From: Eleusine coracana subsp. coracana
Taxonomy: Eukaryota > Streptophyta > Magnoliopsida > Poales > Poaceae
NCBI GenBank assembly: GCA_032690845.1
Contig: CM064430.1
Coordinates: forward strand, 1,598,949 to 1,662,948
Reading direction: 5' to 3'
Length of the DNA stretch: 64,000 nt
Below, in pieces: positions 22,982 to 34,628 of the stretch. How positions within the stretch are numbered: the stretch's first letter is position 1; the number at the start of each line of letters is the position of its first letter. Made by a program: the position numbers and the translations under genes. Under the pieces are notes generated by a model. It saw only the letters and a program-made list of their open reading frames with translations, was not told the origin of the DNA and searched no databases.

Positions 22982-24556
22982 ATGGCAGACGCGGTCAGTT
23001 CTGCGGTTGTCCAGCATACAGTTAGCCAAATCCTATCTGGTCTGGTTCAAAAATATGAGGAGAAATACGAATCAGATGTAAACAGAAACTTGGAGAGGTT
23101 AGAGATGGCACACATCAGGCTAGAGGCTGCTCTAGAGACATCTTGTAAGTGGTACATAACTGATAGATCCTTGTTGCGTTGGCGTAAGAAGCTGAAGTGT
23201 GCTGCACAAGAGTGTGATGACACGCTGCACAAATGGAAGCAGAGAATCCTAGAAGACGAACAAATCGAACAGGAGGTAAGCAATTCCTTCCTTCCTAACC
23301 GGATTGTTCATGCTACCAAGTCATTTGTTATCTCTGTCCTTAGTGGCAAAAATGAGTTGAGCAGTTCGGTTGTTGAAAGATTTGAGTGGTTTGCCGCTGG
23401 TGCTAGCGAGTTTCTGAGATTCATAGAGCTTGGTGGCACACCACGCCGTCACATACCCTTTCGCTCTCTTGTCAAGAACCTTTTCGCAGGCAAGGAATTA
23501 CATTATAAAAATATTCAAGGAGATGGACACCTATTGTTTCGACTATGGTTGTTGCCCTTCAGTACTACAGAGCATGGAATAGAGGCTACCCTCATACTTA
23601 TCCAGAATGACAGTAACGAACCCGGTGTTACTATCTATTTTAGTATTGTTCTACAGGTTTCGGAGTCTACAGACATAGTTGGGATTGCAATTAAGTGTTT
23701 GCATCAGTTTGCCCCTCCTTTCAACTATGCTATAAAATATATGAGTAAAGAACTTACACAGCTACATACTTCAGACATATCATCGTGGGTGTCGCCTGTT
23801 TATTCATGCCAGAAAGAATATTATGATCTTCACATGCTTGGGTCTCAGTGGTTTCGCCCAAATCCATTATGCTGCAAACAACAAAATCGATCTGAGTTTC
23901 AATGTATTAGTAACTCCGACATTGTAGGATTATCTGATGTTTCCCTAGAACCAGTAAATGAAGTGACTTTTGAGACATTTCTTCCCGGTGACATAATTTC
24001 TCTGCAAGATGCTCCTTCTCTGAAAGCGGGAATATTGTTTGCACCACATCGTTCTTTAAAAAGCATATTGCCTGCTCATAAAGGTTCTGCAGTATTAGCG
24101 GTGGCGGGTAAGGAAAAATGTTGCTTGCACAAAGATATGACCATGGAAGAGTTGAAGGAGATCATACTTCCAAAGGCAATGGAATACTTCCACCAGAATG
24201 CTGGTGCTACAGTTTACCAAATGATTCGGAGGTCAAAACATGGTTATGCACTCATTTATTTTGAGAAGGCAAATATGAACACAAAGAGAATAAGCATGGG
24301 AACACAGGGAACTTTTGGGGGGTCTAGAAAAAGAAAACTGTTGCAGTTGCAAGGGAAGGATGAGGAGTTTAAGGGTAGGACACGTATGGCCCCTAACTTC
24401 TTCGACTTATGGGGCTCATCCACACCCAGCAAGCTGCAAAGCTTTTTCATGGATTGGATGCAGAAGGAAAAGGAAAGTCAGTTTGCAGCACAACAGCTTC
24501 GTACACCTGAAATTCCATCTATTGTATGGATGATAAGTGAAACCAGGGAGGAATAA
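22982..24556 (+). CDS. Rx N-terminal-like protein without NB-ARC (family copy 3)
   Basis: This single exon of 524 residues is the longest copy. The Rx_N-like helical segment covers residues 1-100 (MADAVSSAVVQH, NLERLEMAHIRLEAA, LLRWRKKLKCAAQEC). The family blocks SEFLRFIELGGTPRR, RPNPLCCKQ and HRSLKSILPAH follow, then a basic SRKRKLL stretch near residue 445. The C-terminus is extended relative to the other copies (ending WMISETREE). No NB-ARC or LRR motif is seen. A broken copy with the same C-terminal half lies 0.8 kb downstream, so the locus has duplicated locally more than once. Function is unknown; a link to immune-receptor biology rests only on the N-terminal similarity. Confidence 0.9.
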   Translation: MADAVSSAVVQHTVSQILSGLVQKYEEKYESDVNRNLERLEMAHIRLEAALETSCKWYITDRSLLRWRKKLKCAAQECDDTLHKWKQRILEDEQIEQEVSNSFLPNRIVHATKSFVISVLSGKNELSSSVVERFEWFAAGASEFLRFIELGGTPRRHIPFRSLVKNLFAGKELHYKNIQGDGHLLFRLWLLPFSTTEHGIEATLILIQNDSNEPGVTIYFSIVLQVSESTDIVGIAIKCLHQFAPPFNYAIKYMSKELTQLHTSDISSWVSPVYSCQKEYYDLHMLGSQWFRPNPLCCKQQNRSEFQCISNSDIVGLSDVSLEPVNEVTFETFLPGDIISLQDAPSLKAGILFAPHRSLKSILPAHKGSAVLAVAGKEKCCLHKDMTMEELKEIILPKAMEYFHQNAGATVYQMIRRSKHGYALIYFEKANMNTKRISMGTQGTFGGSRKRKLLQLQGKDEEFKGRTRMAPNFFDLWGSSTPSKLQSFFMDWMQKEKESQFAAQQLRTPEIPSIVWMISETREE

Positions 24557-25344
24557 TAGACTGGAAATGAAATGTCTCTTGGGAGAAAGTCAACTAATAC
24601 TATTCATAAGGGAGGATACATCTGTCAAAAACATAAAAGTGAACATCTGGGAACCGGAATTGAGATGAGATGCTCAACATAGAGTGGCAAAAGGGTTGAA
24701 ATCTGTAGCATGAAAGCCTTATTGTTACATATCAACAAGTACCGCATTGCCTTACGAATTCCTAGGTTCTTAGTAGTAGTAGTTGTGTGGCATATAAACT
24801 CATTTTTGGTTCAATTTTGAATTTGTATGGTTGGTGTTGTCTGTTTGTCACCACCTTTCTACATTGAAATCATAATGTAACGAATTTATAAGCAATTACT
24901 TTCTATGTGAACTTTTCTGGTGTGTGGTTATGTTATTACCATGAGCTATCAGCATCGAGGAGACCAAAATCAAATGCTCGTGGTATTTGTCTTCTGCTAT
25001 GTGTAATCTTCTGTGATCAGTAACTGCGCCCTGTAAACTCCATTTGGATGGAATGCGATATTCTATTCCTCTAGTAGGCCCTAAGGTAGTTGATTTGCTG
25101 CTGGGATGATTTCAGAAAGCGCATGGAGTCGCAAATTTCCCAAGAAATGTTTTGGCATGATGCCTCGTTTCTCTGTTCGGTCACTGGAGTGCAAATGTCG
25201 TTTCTTGCTTACTAAAAGATGGGTGTGTGTGTGTGTTACTCCCTCCGTATTTATTTTCTTGATGTTAGGACAGGATCCACAGTTCAAAAATGAACTACAA
25301 ACACTGTCCGAACATCAACAAAGCCTGAAGTTTTTTTTTCACAG
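24557..25344. other. 3' flank of Rx_N-like copy 3
   Basis: The block 24920-25210 is shared with the flanks of copy 2 and the 30765-31160 relic. A GT-rich microsatellite is at about 25219-25234, directly before a ctccctccgtattt motif that resembles one end of a Stowaway MITE; the matching other end was not found. Confidence 0.5.
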
Positions 25345-26400
25345 GAATTTTCTATGCCAGATGTTCCATCTCTGAAAGCGGGATTTTTTTTTGCATGACA
25401 TCAGTCTTCAAAAAGCATATTGCCTGCTCATAAAAGTTCTACAGTTGGAGCGGTAGTGGGTGAGGAACAGTCCTATTTGCACAAAGAGATTACCTTGAAA
25501 TAGTTAAAAGAGATCATACTCTTCCAAGAGCAATAAAATACTTCCGACTGAACATCGATGCTACAGTGTACCAAATGATTTGGAAGTCAAGGCATAACTA
25601 TATGTACACATTTATTTTAAAAAGGCAAACATGAACACAAGGAGAATAAGCATGGGAACATGGTGAACTTTTGGGGGATCTAGAATACTAGATTAATCTC
25701 GCTCCATTGCCCAAAGTAGCTATTCTTGCTTGTTCTAGCATCGCTCAGGTCGTGAATAACTCCTCATTCTAGCACATCCTCCTCGTTCTAAATTCTGATT
25801 GACAGCTCTGACACATTCTCTCTTATTACACGCATCGATTGATTCCACCTCTCATGCTGCTCATCGTCATTGATTCCACCTCTCATGTGTCATTGTCCCA
25901 CTCTTCATCGATCCATTGTTGCCTTCATCGACGCGGGCTGGTTGACAGGCGGGCTAGCGTGACCATGCGTCAGGCCGCCCACAACATGTGTTCGGGGCTT
26001 CGGGCCAGCCACGATGGCAGACAGAAGAGGTCCACACACGGGTTGTGCTGGCTGTCCACGAGTGGCAGGAAACCAGCCACGATGGCCGAACAACCTCGAC
26101 ATAAAGCAAAGCTGAAACGCGGCAAGCTGCGGCGGCATCCATGACCGTCAAAATCACCAAAGAGCTGGAATTTGTTCCCGAGTCAGCTTTAGACTATTGA
26201 AGATGTTGCAACGAAAGGTTGTTTAAGAGTGGGACACGTATGACCTCTAACCTGCTCGACTTATGGGGTTCACACATGCGCATCAAACGCTGCAAAACGT
26301 CATCATGGAGTGGATGCAAAAGGAAAAGGCTAGGAAGTTTTGCCAGTGACATATTTTATGTATGGATGTTAAAGGAAACCATGGAGGAATAGGAAGTTGG
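25345..26400 (+). pseudogene. Broken C-terminal half of an Rx_N-like gene (copy 4)
   Basis: Bases 25350-25685 match 24005-24330 of copy 3 with frameshifts and stops (for example the tag after accttgaaa). Bases 26205-26400 match the last part of copy 3, including cgacttatggggtt and the final ggatgttaaaggaaacca. Between them, about 510 bp of unrelated sequence (25688-26200) is inserted; it carries small internal repeats (gattccacctctcatg twice, ccagccacgatggc twice). The N-terminal half is absent. Non-functional. Confidence 0.9.
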
Positions 26401-26479
26401 TGCCAATGACATGCAAGTAATTTGCTAGGAAATCATGGAAGAATAGAAGGCTAGGATAATTAAGGATACACATCTGTCA

Positions 26480-27999
26480 TCTCTACAACTAATGATTTGA
26501 GGTGGCGTCGTCTGCTTATTCTGCCTTGTAAACAAGCTGAGTCTGAGTTTGAGTCTATTATTCCAAATTCAAATATTAAGAAAAGAAGAAAATAAAAAGA
26601 TCTGGTTAATCAGGCCGTTTCCGCCCACAGTCCGGTACCAACGAAGACTCAAGAATACGAATCCCATGGTGCAGCACTGGTGCGAGTCGATGTCAGACCA
26701 AATGCATAGCCAGCGCTCTCATTGTTGTCCCTATTGCTGCCGTATCAGGGTGCGTGCAGCCGCAATGGCACATGCTTCCACCCGGCGCTCCTTCCCTCAG
26801 CCGCATCAACAGAGGACTCTTATAAGAAGATGGCAGCGCTTCCGCTCGACAAGTTCAAGCTAGCACGCTTCAAGCTTAGGCACCAGTGTCACAAATGATG
26901 TGACATCCATCTCGACCATGATATTATGCATAACACGTTTCATAGTTGCACCGTGAGCTTCAGCATGTGCACGTACGAGACAGATGATAGTGGATTTGGG
27001 TTACTGTCATTTGGTAGCATTGTTTGTTTTCAAGCATTCATTTGGTCGGCGGTAGGAGAGACAAGAGAGCGATGTAGAGTCAAAATTTGAAACAAATTTT
27101 ATCTTATTTTGTTGTAATTGATGTGGGATCATCCTTCGTCCATCAAAAAGCTGACGATAACGAAGTTATATTTATGTGAGGGATCCTCTGTTTGGCTTGG
27201 TATAGAGAGGGAAACACGTCCAATAAAAATTCACCACCTGGCTAGGAGTATGCATGGGAGAGGAGATGGGAGGAGAGAAGTTGCATCCCCATCCATGATT
27301 GCAACGATGAAAACAAGGTTGATGATCTCGGACAAGTAAGACCAACGTAACAAGGGGCACGTGTCATCGTCGTTGAAGGTGGCAATGATGTCAAGATGCT
27401 GAGCCAAAAAGACCGGCTTCAAGCTCGATTCTCGTGTTGCCGCAAGCTCTCATGACCTTTGCAGTCAGCGATGCTAATCCCCTCCTCCCTCTGATGTCTC
27501 AAATCCCAACTCATGAATCAATGGAGGAGCAACCACGATAAGTAGCAACGACGACGTGTGAGCACTCAACTCTTGGTCCAGTGATGATGGTGGCAAGGGA
27601 GGGCGAAGGTTGAAAGGGAAGTAGCTTTAGAAGCCTTAGGTCGATGGGAGAATGCGAGCTTGCGGAAGTCAGTGCAATAGAGGAGAGCCACCCATACAGT
27701 GCAATAGAGGAGAGCCACCCATACGTAGTCAAATAGAAAAAAAAAATATTGTTTGGGCCAACCCATGAAGAAAGTTAGTAACATAAGGAAATTTATAGTT
27801 GGATAGAAAAAGTTACAATAATGCCACGCGATACTAAACATGATCACGATGCATATTTCATAAAATTCAAATAAGGAAAAAATCTTATGATGTTTTTTAT
27901 TTTCAAAATCTTTTAAAAATTAATCAAATAATAGTTAAAAACAAATATTTAGAGTTTTAAAATGTTTAAGCCCGTGGCAACGTACAGGCACATTGCTAG
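26480..27999 (+). mobile_element. Helitron, plus strand
   Basis: It starts TCTCTACAACTAATGATTTG after a host A (26479). It ends with a CGTG-rich imperfect hairpin region (gcccgtggcaacgtacaggc) shortly before CTAG (27996-27999), followed by a host T. At 1520 bp and without a Rep or helicase frame it is non-autonomous. The interior includes GC-richer stretches that could be captured gene pieces and a 27-bp unit repeated twice at 27671-27724. It lies in the 3' flank of the broken Rx_N-like copy. Confidence 0.7.
27671..27724. repeat. 27-bp unit, two perfect tandem copies
   Basis: The unit starting agtgcaatagaggagagcc is repeated back to back without a mismatch inside the Helitron, pointing to a recent slippage or duplication event. 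Confidence 0.95.
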
Positions 28000-29040
28000 T
28001 TGGTCTATATGATTCCAACTTACAAGTATATGTCGTTTAAGACATGGTCATGATCTCCAATAAGGAAACTTTCAGTCAACTTGATTTGTACTAGAATTTG
28101 TATTAGAATTAATTATGTAGGAGGAAAAAATTGTTAATGTAATGACTATAAAAAGTTTTTTTTTGTTAAACCGTACAATTTCGATCTAATGATGCTAGAC
28201 GTCTAAACTTTTAGTCGCCTGAAAATTAACAACTACTCCTATTGATTTATATCAACATTATTTTTATTGCATATAAAACAAATTATACAAGATACATAGT
28301 ATTTTAAATGATAAAACAACATGCACCAATTTTCTGATCTGAATTTTCACTATTAATTTACATTGACAGTCAATTTTTTTACCAACCCAATATCTCCAAA
28401 ACAACATATATATTTAGAATTGAAAGTAATAAAAAATGAAACCATAAATTTTGCCCAGGTCTTCTCAAGAAAGAGTCAAATACGCCTGTGGGATACAAGA
28501 ATTGCCAAATATCATACTTCTAAAAGGAAAACGTGTCAAACCGCCCTCACCACAATATTTGCTTTTACCAAAAATTTAGAACAGCCAAAACATACTACGC
28601 AGTCAGCCCAGAATGAAACATAACTTTCCATTTCATCACTTAAAATTACAGATTGCCTCTATGAATTGTTTCCTGGAGGAGAACGCAGCTGCAAAACCAA
28701 CACTCTTAAGCTTTTAGCAATTTATCGAAAGCATATGCGCATCAGTGCATTAATTTGTACGCAAGTAAAAGGTACACATTATAACATAAACAGTAGCACC
28801 TAGGTGTATACACATGAATAGTTCACTAGGCAATGTACAAAATGACAGCTGGTAAGAATGTCACATGTCATATGAACCGGGCAAAGATTCAAAGAGGATG
28901 TTAAGATATCAATGCCAAGATTTCGTGCTCAAGACTTATGTCAGTACAGGCAAAAATTTTCTCATCAGATTCAGAGATGTCAGCAATCGCAAAATTTTGC
29001 AAACGATTCTACCGCTTATGGTTACAAGATGAAAAGAGTT
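28000..29040. other. AT-rich spacer downstream of the CPP1-like pseudogene
   Basis: No gene is visible. The part next to 29040 may be former 3' UTR of the CPP1-like gene (minus strand). Short open frames show no domain. Confidence 0.4.
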
Positions 29041-30045
29041 TCATTTGAGGAACGTGCATCCCAGGAACAGGAAAACAAATGCAACCAATGACGTGAGAAG
29101 CTCTAGGGACCATGTAGGTGGTATGAGAAATGTCGGAATCAACGGGACCAGTAGCGAACCAATGATCCAGCCACCAACAAGTACTCCAAACCTGGAGGAA
29201 TAAAGTGTGAGCTAACATGCTTTTGATGGCAAGTCAACACATTATAATCGATATAATCTGCCGTGTACCCAGTGGTTGATGCCCTGAGGAGGTTCTTCAT
29301 CTTGTCGTTGAGGAAATATATGCATGAGAAGAGCGAGATCGCAAGCTGCAGAAGCAAAACATTTGTTGATTGAGTTACGCCAAATATGACAACCATCTAA
29401 TTAACTGAGATTTAATCGGTTTTGTCTTGTCATAGCACAATAGATAGTGCTGAAGAAGTGAAGAATTTCAATCATCGTGGAATCTTTCAGGTTACTAAGC
29501 CATGTAGATGATGCATGGACAAACATGTCCTAATGTCAGTTGTCAGCTACTAAAATTTAACACTACGAAGTAAAAAAGCTTACATAGGCCAGCTTTCTGG
29601 AGCAGCATTGAAGGTTAAAAACATGTCACCAAACAAGAAAAACGTCATAAAAACTTAGCACATACCTGAAATGCAGGTCCATTCTCGGCAGAAGTTGCTA
29701 TGCTCCAACAAGCAATGAAAGCGAAAAAGAACAATCTTCTGGAATTGATATCCATTCATGGCACCTCAAAATAACCAAGCAATGCCTTAACCCATGATGA
29801 TTCCTCTACTTTCTTTTGTAACTTGGTTTTCAGATTAATTTTTGTTTTCTTCCGTTGCTGATAGCTCTTCATTATTATCTTCTCATAAGCACCTTCAATA
29901 GCTTCTTCACTCTGTTCATGCCCAGCATACTGTTGAATAAGGAAATTTCTCGCACTCCGGATCTCTTCTTCAGATGCATCACGATCCACACCAAGAAGCT
30001 TGTAGGGGTCTCTCATACGGTATCTTGGGAACACTGGGACATGCT
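29041..30045 (-). pseudogene. CPP1-like (J-like, plastid membrane) gene, 5'-truncated with an in-frame stop
   Basis: Three exons join in frame on the minus strand: 30045-29666, 29345-29269 and 29191-29041. The product resembles the CPP1/CDF1 family (DUF3353). A J-like region starts DPYKLLGVDRDASEEEI and lacks an HPD motif, as is usual for this family. Three or four membrane segments follow (RLFFFAFIACWSIA, LAISLFSCIYFL, VGGWIIGSLLVPLIP, LLTSLVAFVFLFLG), ending CTFLK. Family members are plastid membrane proteins linked to protochlorophyllide oxidoreductase stability. Two defects are seen: a TGA in frame right after GYFEVP (29756-29758), where the family has proline, and no transit-peptide exon upstream, because Rx_N-flank relic sequence begins at about 30765. 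Splice sites look intact, so decay may be recent. Confidence 0.82.
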
Positions 30046-30764
30046 CTGTAGATATCCAAGGAAAGAAGATGCATATGAATCAATGATAAGACCAATGTCG
30101 TCCATAAATAACCCAAAGAAGCCATAAAAAGAAATGAAGTTAAACTCATCTATATTGTTAGAAAACAAATTAGAAATTGAGTTATTAGAAATAGAACTGA
30201 ATAAACAACTAAGAAAGCCTTGTATGTTGTCACAACTCACAACTAGACGAATTTAAGATGACTTTCTATACATTTTCCTTTTGTTTTTCTGGTTTCAATG
30301 CAAATGTAGCCAGGCTAATGTTGGAAGGGAACAAGGATTCAACAATTTATTTAAAAATCCGAATGATTTACAAGTTACTAATTCGATGATATGTGCAGTA
30401 ACCTCAGCCAACAGAATGGGCATACACTGGAGAAATGGAACAAATCAAAATATAACTAAATCATTAGGTTTTCTAATCTGAAGTTACGTGATAGCAATGT
30501 TCTTACTCCTCAGTCATATCTATGTTGGGTAGAAACTAGAAACACCCTTAAAAGCATGACATCCTTCAATTTGATTATTCTAATCTAATAAAAATGGCAT
30601 TGCACCCACTACTGCTTGTAGATGAAAATAAACGATGCTCCAACATTGTTCAAATCACAGGTTGGGACACATCATCTATCGACCATGGAGGGAGTACCAA
30701 AGCAATCAACAACAGTTTGCATCAGCACATTTCCAACCTAGTAGATAGTAAAAATAAAGTCTTA

Positions 30765-31160
30765 GGTTATGTTATGCACCGTGGTCTATCAGCATTGAAG
30801 AAACCAGTATAAAAAACTCGTTCTATTTTTCTGATGCTTCGCGTAATCCGCGTGGTCAGCAATTGCAACATGTAAACTTTAATATGCTGGGACGGTTTTA
30901 GAAATCGCTATAGAGTCACAATTTTCACATGCAAATTTAATTTTGGCAATATGCTTCGTTTTCTCTTGGGTCTCACTCGGGTGCACATGTTGTTTCTTGC
31001 CAGAATTGGAGGTGTCGTGACATCATCTTTGTATTGGCAAGATATGATGTGTATGCTATCAAATCATTGCTCTGTTTTGATTATGACCGTATATTGCCAA
31101 TGCAAATATTTGATGTCACGACATCTCCATTTTTTGCTGAAATTTCCGGAGCCGAATCAC
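30765..31160 (+). repeat. Relic of the Rx_N-like gene 3' flank
   Basis: Matches the downstream flanks of copies 2 and 3: ggttatgtta, then ctatcagcattgaag, cagcaattgcaacatgtaaac, tgcacatgttgtttcttgcc, and gaccgtatattgccaa (cf. gactgtatactgccaa near 9105). No coding part is attached. It is plausibly the displaced continuation of the flank of copy 4, separated by later insertions. Confidence 0.75.
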
Positions 31161-31592
31161 GCGATTCTCACTTGGACAAACCTGACGCAGCGAGACCGTA
31201 GCGTGCCGATGTAACTGCACACCACGCGAAAACGGTTGACGCGTGTGCCGAAACCATGGAATATAACCGCAACACGTACAAGCGATCGCTCACACCATCG
31301 GCCCACGTGACCGGTGTGGACGGACCCCGAGGCAACGTCCGTCCACCTCTGCAGGCTGGGCCGAGATACGGCAGGCCCATCTGATGGAGCTGAGGTCTGA
31401 GGCCCGTTTGGGCGGGCGGATGGGTTCTTGGCTCGCCTAGGGTTCCTGTGTCCCAAGTCCCAACCGGTGCGCCGCTACTCGTCGCCTCGCTTTCCCCTCC
31501 TCTCATCGTCCGTCCTCTCTCTACCTCCCTCCCGGATCTCTCTCCCATTCCGAGAGGAGGTACTCCGATCCGTGTCGACTGCGGCCGTTGTG

Positions 31593-33286
31593 ATGGAGGC
31601 GAGAGAGGAGGAGTCGGAGCACCGCGTCGGAGCGGCGTTGGCGGCCGTGCAGGCTGCGGCGGAGGCTCAGGCGGCGGCCGTGCAGGCTGCGGCGGACGCT
31701 CAGGCGGTGGCCGTGCTGGCTGCGGCGGACGCTCAGGCGGCGGCTGTGCTGGCGGCGGCCGAGCAGGCTGCGGCAGGGGTTGAGGCAGGTAACCAAGAGG
31801 CCGTGGGGAACATCTGCTCGGTGTGCGCTCTTCCATGGACCGGCAACGGCGCCCATCGCATCTGGTGAGTTGTGTATTCGCGCCTACCTTGTTGGGTGAT
31901 TAAACCTGACATGATGAGTACCCCATAATCTTGCATGATGAGTACTGAAAACAGATTTTGTTCCTAAACCTAACATGAGTCCTACCTTATTAAATCTGCA
32001 AAAGCCGACTGCTTTCCTCTAGTTGAGTACGATATGATCCAAAAGTTTATATTCCCGTTTCTGAAACTGTTTTTTGAATACACAACTCATTGGTCAAAAG
32101 TTTCCTCTAGTTGAGTACGATATGATCTAAAAGTTTATATGAGTGCTTTCCTCTGAAAACCTAAAACCCTATTTGATATTTTGATATGATTATTAGAGAC
32201 CTGCCGACGGCTTTAATAGTTTTGCATAATCAGCACTGCTAACTTGCAGTAATCAACACTGCTCATGATTAATGTTAATCATAAAGTTATTAAGTAACAT
32301 TTTTTTTCGTTGTCAAAACTTCAGTTACTTGTGGGGCTACTCATATAACCTATAACCTCTTAGCCTCTTAGGTGATTAGGTCATGACATTGTCACTTAGT
32401 ACTCTGAAACACATTCCTCTTGGGTATAAAACTCATGGACATTCTTGAAGTTTCTCCAGTGAAGAATCCCACAAGTGGTGTAGCATTGTACTTTATGTTG
32501 TAACAAGACCTTTTTTCTTTCTTTACATGCTTACTATAATTGAGATAACTGATCATACCGATCTTTTATGTGCAGTTGTATTCCATGTGGACACGTGTTT
32601 GGTAGGTCATGCCTCGAGACTTCTCTGGAGGGTCATATGACTGCACCGGTACCAAACATTCTCAATTGCTCTCATTGTTCTTTTTCTCTGTGTATGTCAA
32701 AATTTTCTTGTCTGGGTGGTGTAGATTTATCTACTAGTTTCTGCAATTTACATTAATGCTCACTAGAGAGATTATACTTTTCTCGAAGAAAGTTGAGAAG
32801 CCAATATACTTCATGCATCAGCTGCTGAGATTTATATGCATTATTTATTGGTCAAACAATAAAAGGTTTGACAACGGATCCTAGGCTTAGGACAAGCAAA
32901 CATGAATTGTCTTAACTTCTGCATGCTGATTGCAGTGCCCCATTTGCAACCAACCATTTGGACTCCACAACATTGTTACTCTTTTCGCATCGGCAAATTT
33001 GCACGAGGGCTGCTGCAATGTCAAGGTTCCCTTGAATGCTTACTGTGCTTAAGTTTCATTCTCTAACTGATTGAATCTCATTGGTGTCTTGTGCACATTG
33101 AATTAGGATCTGAAAGCACGAATGCTACAACATTTTGGCAGAGCAATGGTAAAATATCGGGCTGAACATGATGCAGAGCTACAGAGGCAGGAGGAGATCC
33201 TGCGGACTCAACTTGAAAAAGAGAAGCGTGAGTTGTTTGAACGTGTTATGTCTGAGGTTGATGAGATGTTGTCTCGCAAGAAGTGA
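31593..33286 (+). CDS. RING-finger protein with alanine-rich repeats and coiled coil
   Basis: A probable E3 ubiquitin ligase. Four exons join in frame: 31593-31864, 32576-32648, 32936-33025 and 33107-33286, with GT-AG introns, giving 204 residues. Residues 13-62 are an alanine-rich repeat of AAxAQAAAV units. The RING lies at about 75-123: CSVC (75-78), HRICCIPCGH (88-97), FGRSC (99-103) and CPICNQPF (116-123). The FGRSC spacing and the following HNIVTLFA resemble the RING of RFWD3, but no WD40 repeats are present. Residues 165-200 are strongly charged and helical (EEILRTQLEKEKRELFERV), a likely coiled coil for dimerisation. The GC-rich 5' end at 31440-31600 fits a grass promoter-proximal region. 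An alternative reading through the second intron would truncate the RING. Confidence 0.87.
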
Positions 33287-34628
33287 TTGTCTAAAAGATT
33301 CAATGTGGTAGTGTCATTGCGTAACTAAGTCAGATGTTAAGATATGCGGTGTTGGATGCTAGATGTGCAAACCTTGTTTTACCAGATTCATATTGTACCT
33401 TTGTACTTATCTAATTGTTAGTACACTTAACACTATCATTTGCTTTCTATAAATTATTAAGTATGGCATTGTTTAGTGTTAAAACAATGTTGATGTGAAA
33501 TGTTATATACAGATTTGCTTAGCTCTAGTGTAGGATCAAAACAAAGTGAGACTTGATTTTCCTTGCAAATTGACAAAGTAAGCAAACAGTCAAAATCCTT
33601 TGGGTCACTGGCCCTAGATAGGCTGATGCTTATTGGCGGTACTGATAAAGTAGTAACAAATAATGCAAAGTTGACGCCGATAAGAACAAGTCGATATGGG
33701 CAGAGTTTATAGATATATTAGCTGGTATTTCAAATATGTGAACTTGAATGCAAATCTAATATTGCTTTAAACAATGGGTTCAATAAAAAATTAGGATCAC
33801 TTGGCAAAGGTTATGGAAGAGCTAAAGAGGAGATTTAATTGGAGAATGGACGGACAACTAGGGGAATGGGAAGATCGAGTTTTCAAAGAGGTAGCTCTGT
33901 ATGTGTCGCGTAAGGCCCGTGTTGTGAGTGACTCATGTGGATCGAGTTTGAACGTGTTACTTGTGTGCTAGAATTATGGACCTAGTAAATTGGCGTAACT
34001 ATGGCTGTTGCATAGTTGGACGATCGAGAATTCACGTGGCTAAAGTACTTTTGAAGTAACAGATACTGAACCCTTTTTTTGAGTGGAATTTGGGGCCAAT
34101 GGTTAGGAGCAATCCACCCATAGATGATGTTGGAGACGACATCATGTTGGGGAACCTTTCCGAGGGTGATAGGATCAGGACCAGCCTTCTGGCGCTGAAG
34201 CAAAAGGTTGCCTCATGCGTCTTATGGGAAGCACGTATGTGGCGTGTAATCAATTTCTCATGCAAGATGTTAATTGATTTGAATTGTTTCCCCTCACAGT
34301 AACGAGTACCACTTGTTTCGTATGCTAGAACGTAATAATAAGAGCAATAGAATATTTGAATTTAATATATGTTGATTTGATTATAATTATTTGTAACCAT
34401 GCTTGTCGTAGTTATAATACAAATGTTAAAACTTGAAAGTATGGATTTTTTTTTTTTTTGCAACTCAACCCTACTCTGGCATTTGCACATATAGGAGTGT
34501 GTTGTAGTTGAGCATTTTGACGGGTCAGTCTTACTGATTAATTAGTTAAGGTTTATGATTTTAAGATGATACATGCAATTGTGGTGACAAGTTCCACTGA
34601 AAGGGCGCATACTGTTGGAACATTCAGT
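33287..34628. other. Spacer between RING gene and duplication copy B
   Basis: The first few hundred bases are probably 3' UTR of the RING gene. The open frame at 34090-34302 has no recognisable domain. No transposon ends were found. Confidence 0.4.

Noticed and set aside
25219..25290. A second Stowaway MITE starting ctccctccgtattt
   Set aside because: Only one terminus was found; the opposite end is missing, so it is at most a fragment.
31168..31856. Minus-strand proline/arginine-rich frames over the start of the RING gene
   Set aside because: They are antisense readings of the GC-rich alanine repeat exon; the plus-strand four-exon model has correct splice phases and a RING.
32400..32580. 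Retention of the first intron of the RING gene as coding sequence
   Set aside because: It contains stops in all frames, and the TGTGCAG acceptor at 32575 restores the RING frame exactly.
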